A DNA stretch of 64,000 bases. Source: Parapristionchus giblindavisi. Its lineage: Eukaryota > Nematoda > Chromadorea > Rhabditida > Diplogasteridae. Below are positions 63,814-64,000 of this stretch, in pieces. Below the pieces are notes generated by a model. It worked only from the letters and a program-made list of their open reading frames with translations, made no database searches and was not told the origin of the DNA. Positions within the stretch are counted from its first letter, which is position 1. Every line of letters starts with the position of its first letter. The stretch lies in the NCBI GenBank assembly GCA_943737045.1, contig CALSFV010000276.1, forward strand, positions 1 through 64,000, given 5' to 3'. The translations under genes were made by a program, and so were the position numbers.

Positions 63814-64000
63814 CTGTAATGATTAAAAGAATGTCATGTCCTAATTTGAACTCCGCTCTTTTCACACTATCTCTCGTAGACTGGGTGAATGAAAGGGGAG
63901 ATCACTGTTATTATTATCGTTATTATCTTTATTTATATTTCGTTTCATTATCATATCTATATGTATTATAATATGCGTAAAGATATTATTATAGAGCAAA
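63814..64000. other. Intron of the CUB gene or flanking DNA
   Basis: No further exon of the CUB gene is visible before the edge. AT-rich with ATT repeats. Confidence 0.4.

Overview
The window is AT-rich eukaryotic DNA from a nematode. Many exons are short, acceptors are TTTCAG-like, and some initiator codons sit just behind TTTAG-type acceptors, as expected for trans-splicing. The proteins look most like Caenorhabditis-type families. I cannot name the species. Six genes can be read from their splice structure. In order they are: an OTX/TTX-1-type homeobox gene (+, 5715-10393); a 42-exon condensin II subunit CAP-G2 gene (-, 36392-13046); a small unknown gene just upstream of CAP-G2 (-, about 37057-36556); a SEC14/CRAL-TRIO-GOLD lipid-transfer protein gene (+, 38502-41919); a forkhead gene (-, 44500-42439); and a papain-family cathepsin gene (-, 61897-59521). 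A CUB-domain gene runs off the right edge (-, 63813-63151). A few codons of another gene may lie at the left edge.

Layout. 0-5.7 kb is intergenic, with GA/CT tracts, a tRNA-like sequence and a 17-bp tandem array. The homeobox gene and CAP-G2 converge on a 2.6-kb spacer that holds a tRNA-Gln gene and a decayed copy. CAP-G2 covers 23 kb because its introns are filled with non-autonomous DNA transposons. These include two long palindromic elements with TTAA target duplications, three hAT-like elements with TIR CAGGG-TGTGCG, small elements with 8-bp duplications, a 2.7-kb palindrome carrying tRNA-like sequence, and a complete tRNA-Gln gene on the opposite strand. 37-44.5 kb holds the compact SEC14 and forkhead genes, which converge.

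The interval 46231-57391 is bounded by a 34-bp inverted repeat that is identical at 33 positions, with repeated motifs just inside each end. It encloses a 1.3-kb palindrome, a 4.4-kb minisatellite with higher-order structure, a 1.7-kb palindrome with tRNA-like arms, and nested smaller elements. I read it as one candidate 11-kb composite mobile element with no recognisable transposase. The protease and CUB genes follow.

The most unusual whole-window signal is a dispersed 7-mer, TACGGTA. It occurs in intergenic DNA and introns and repeatedly forms the 5' splice site (exon|GTACGGTA) in at least nine introns of two unrelated genes.
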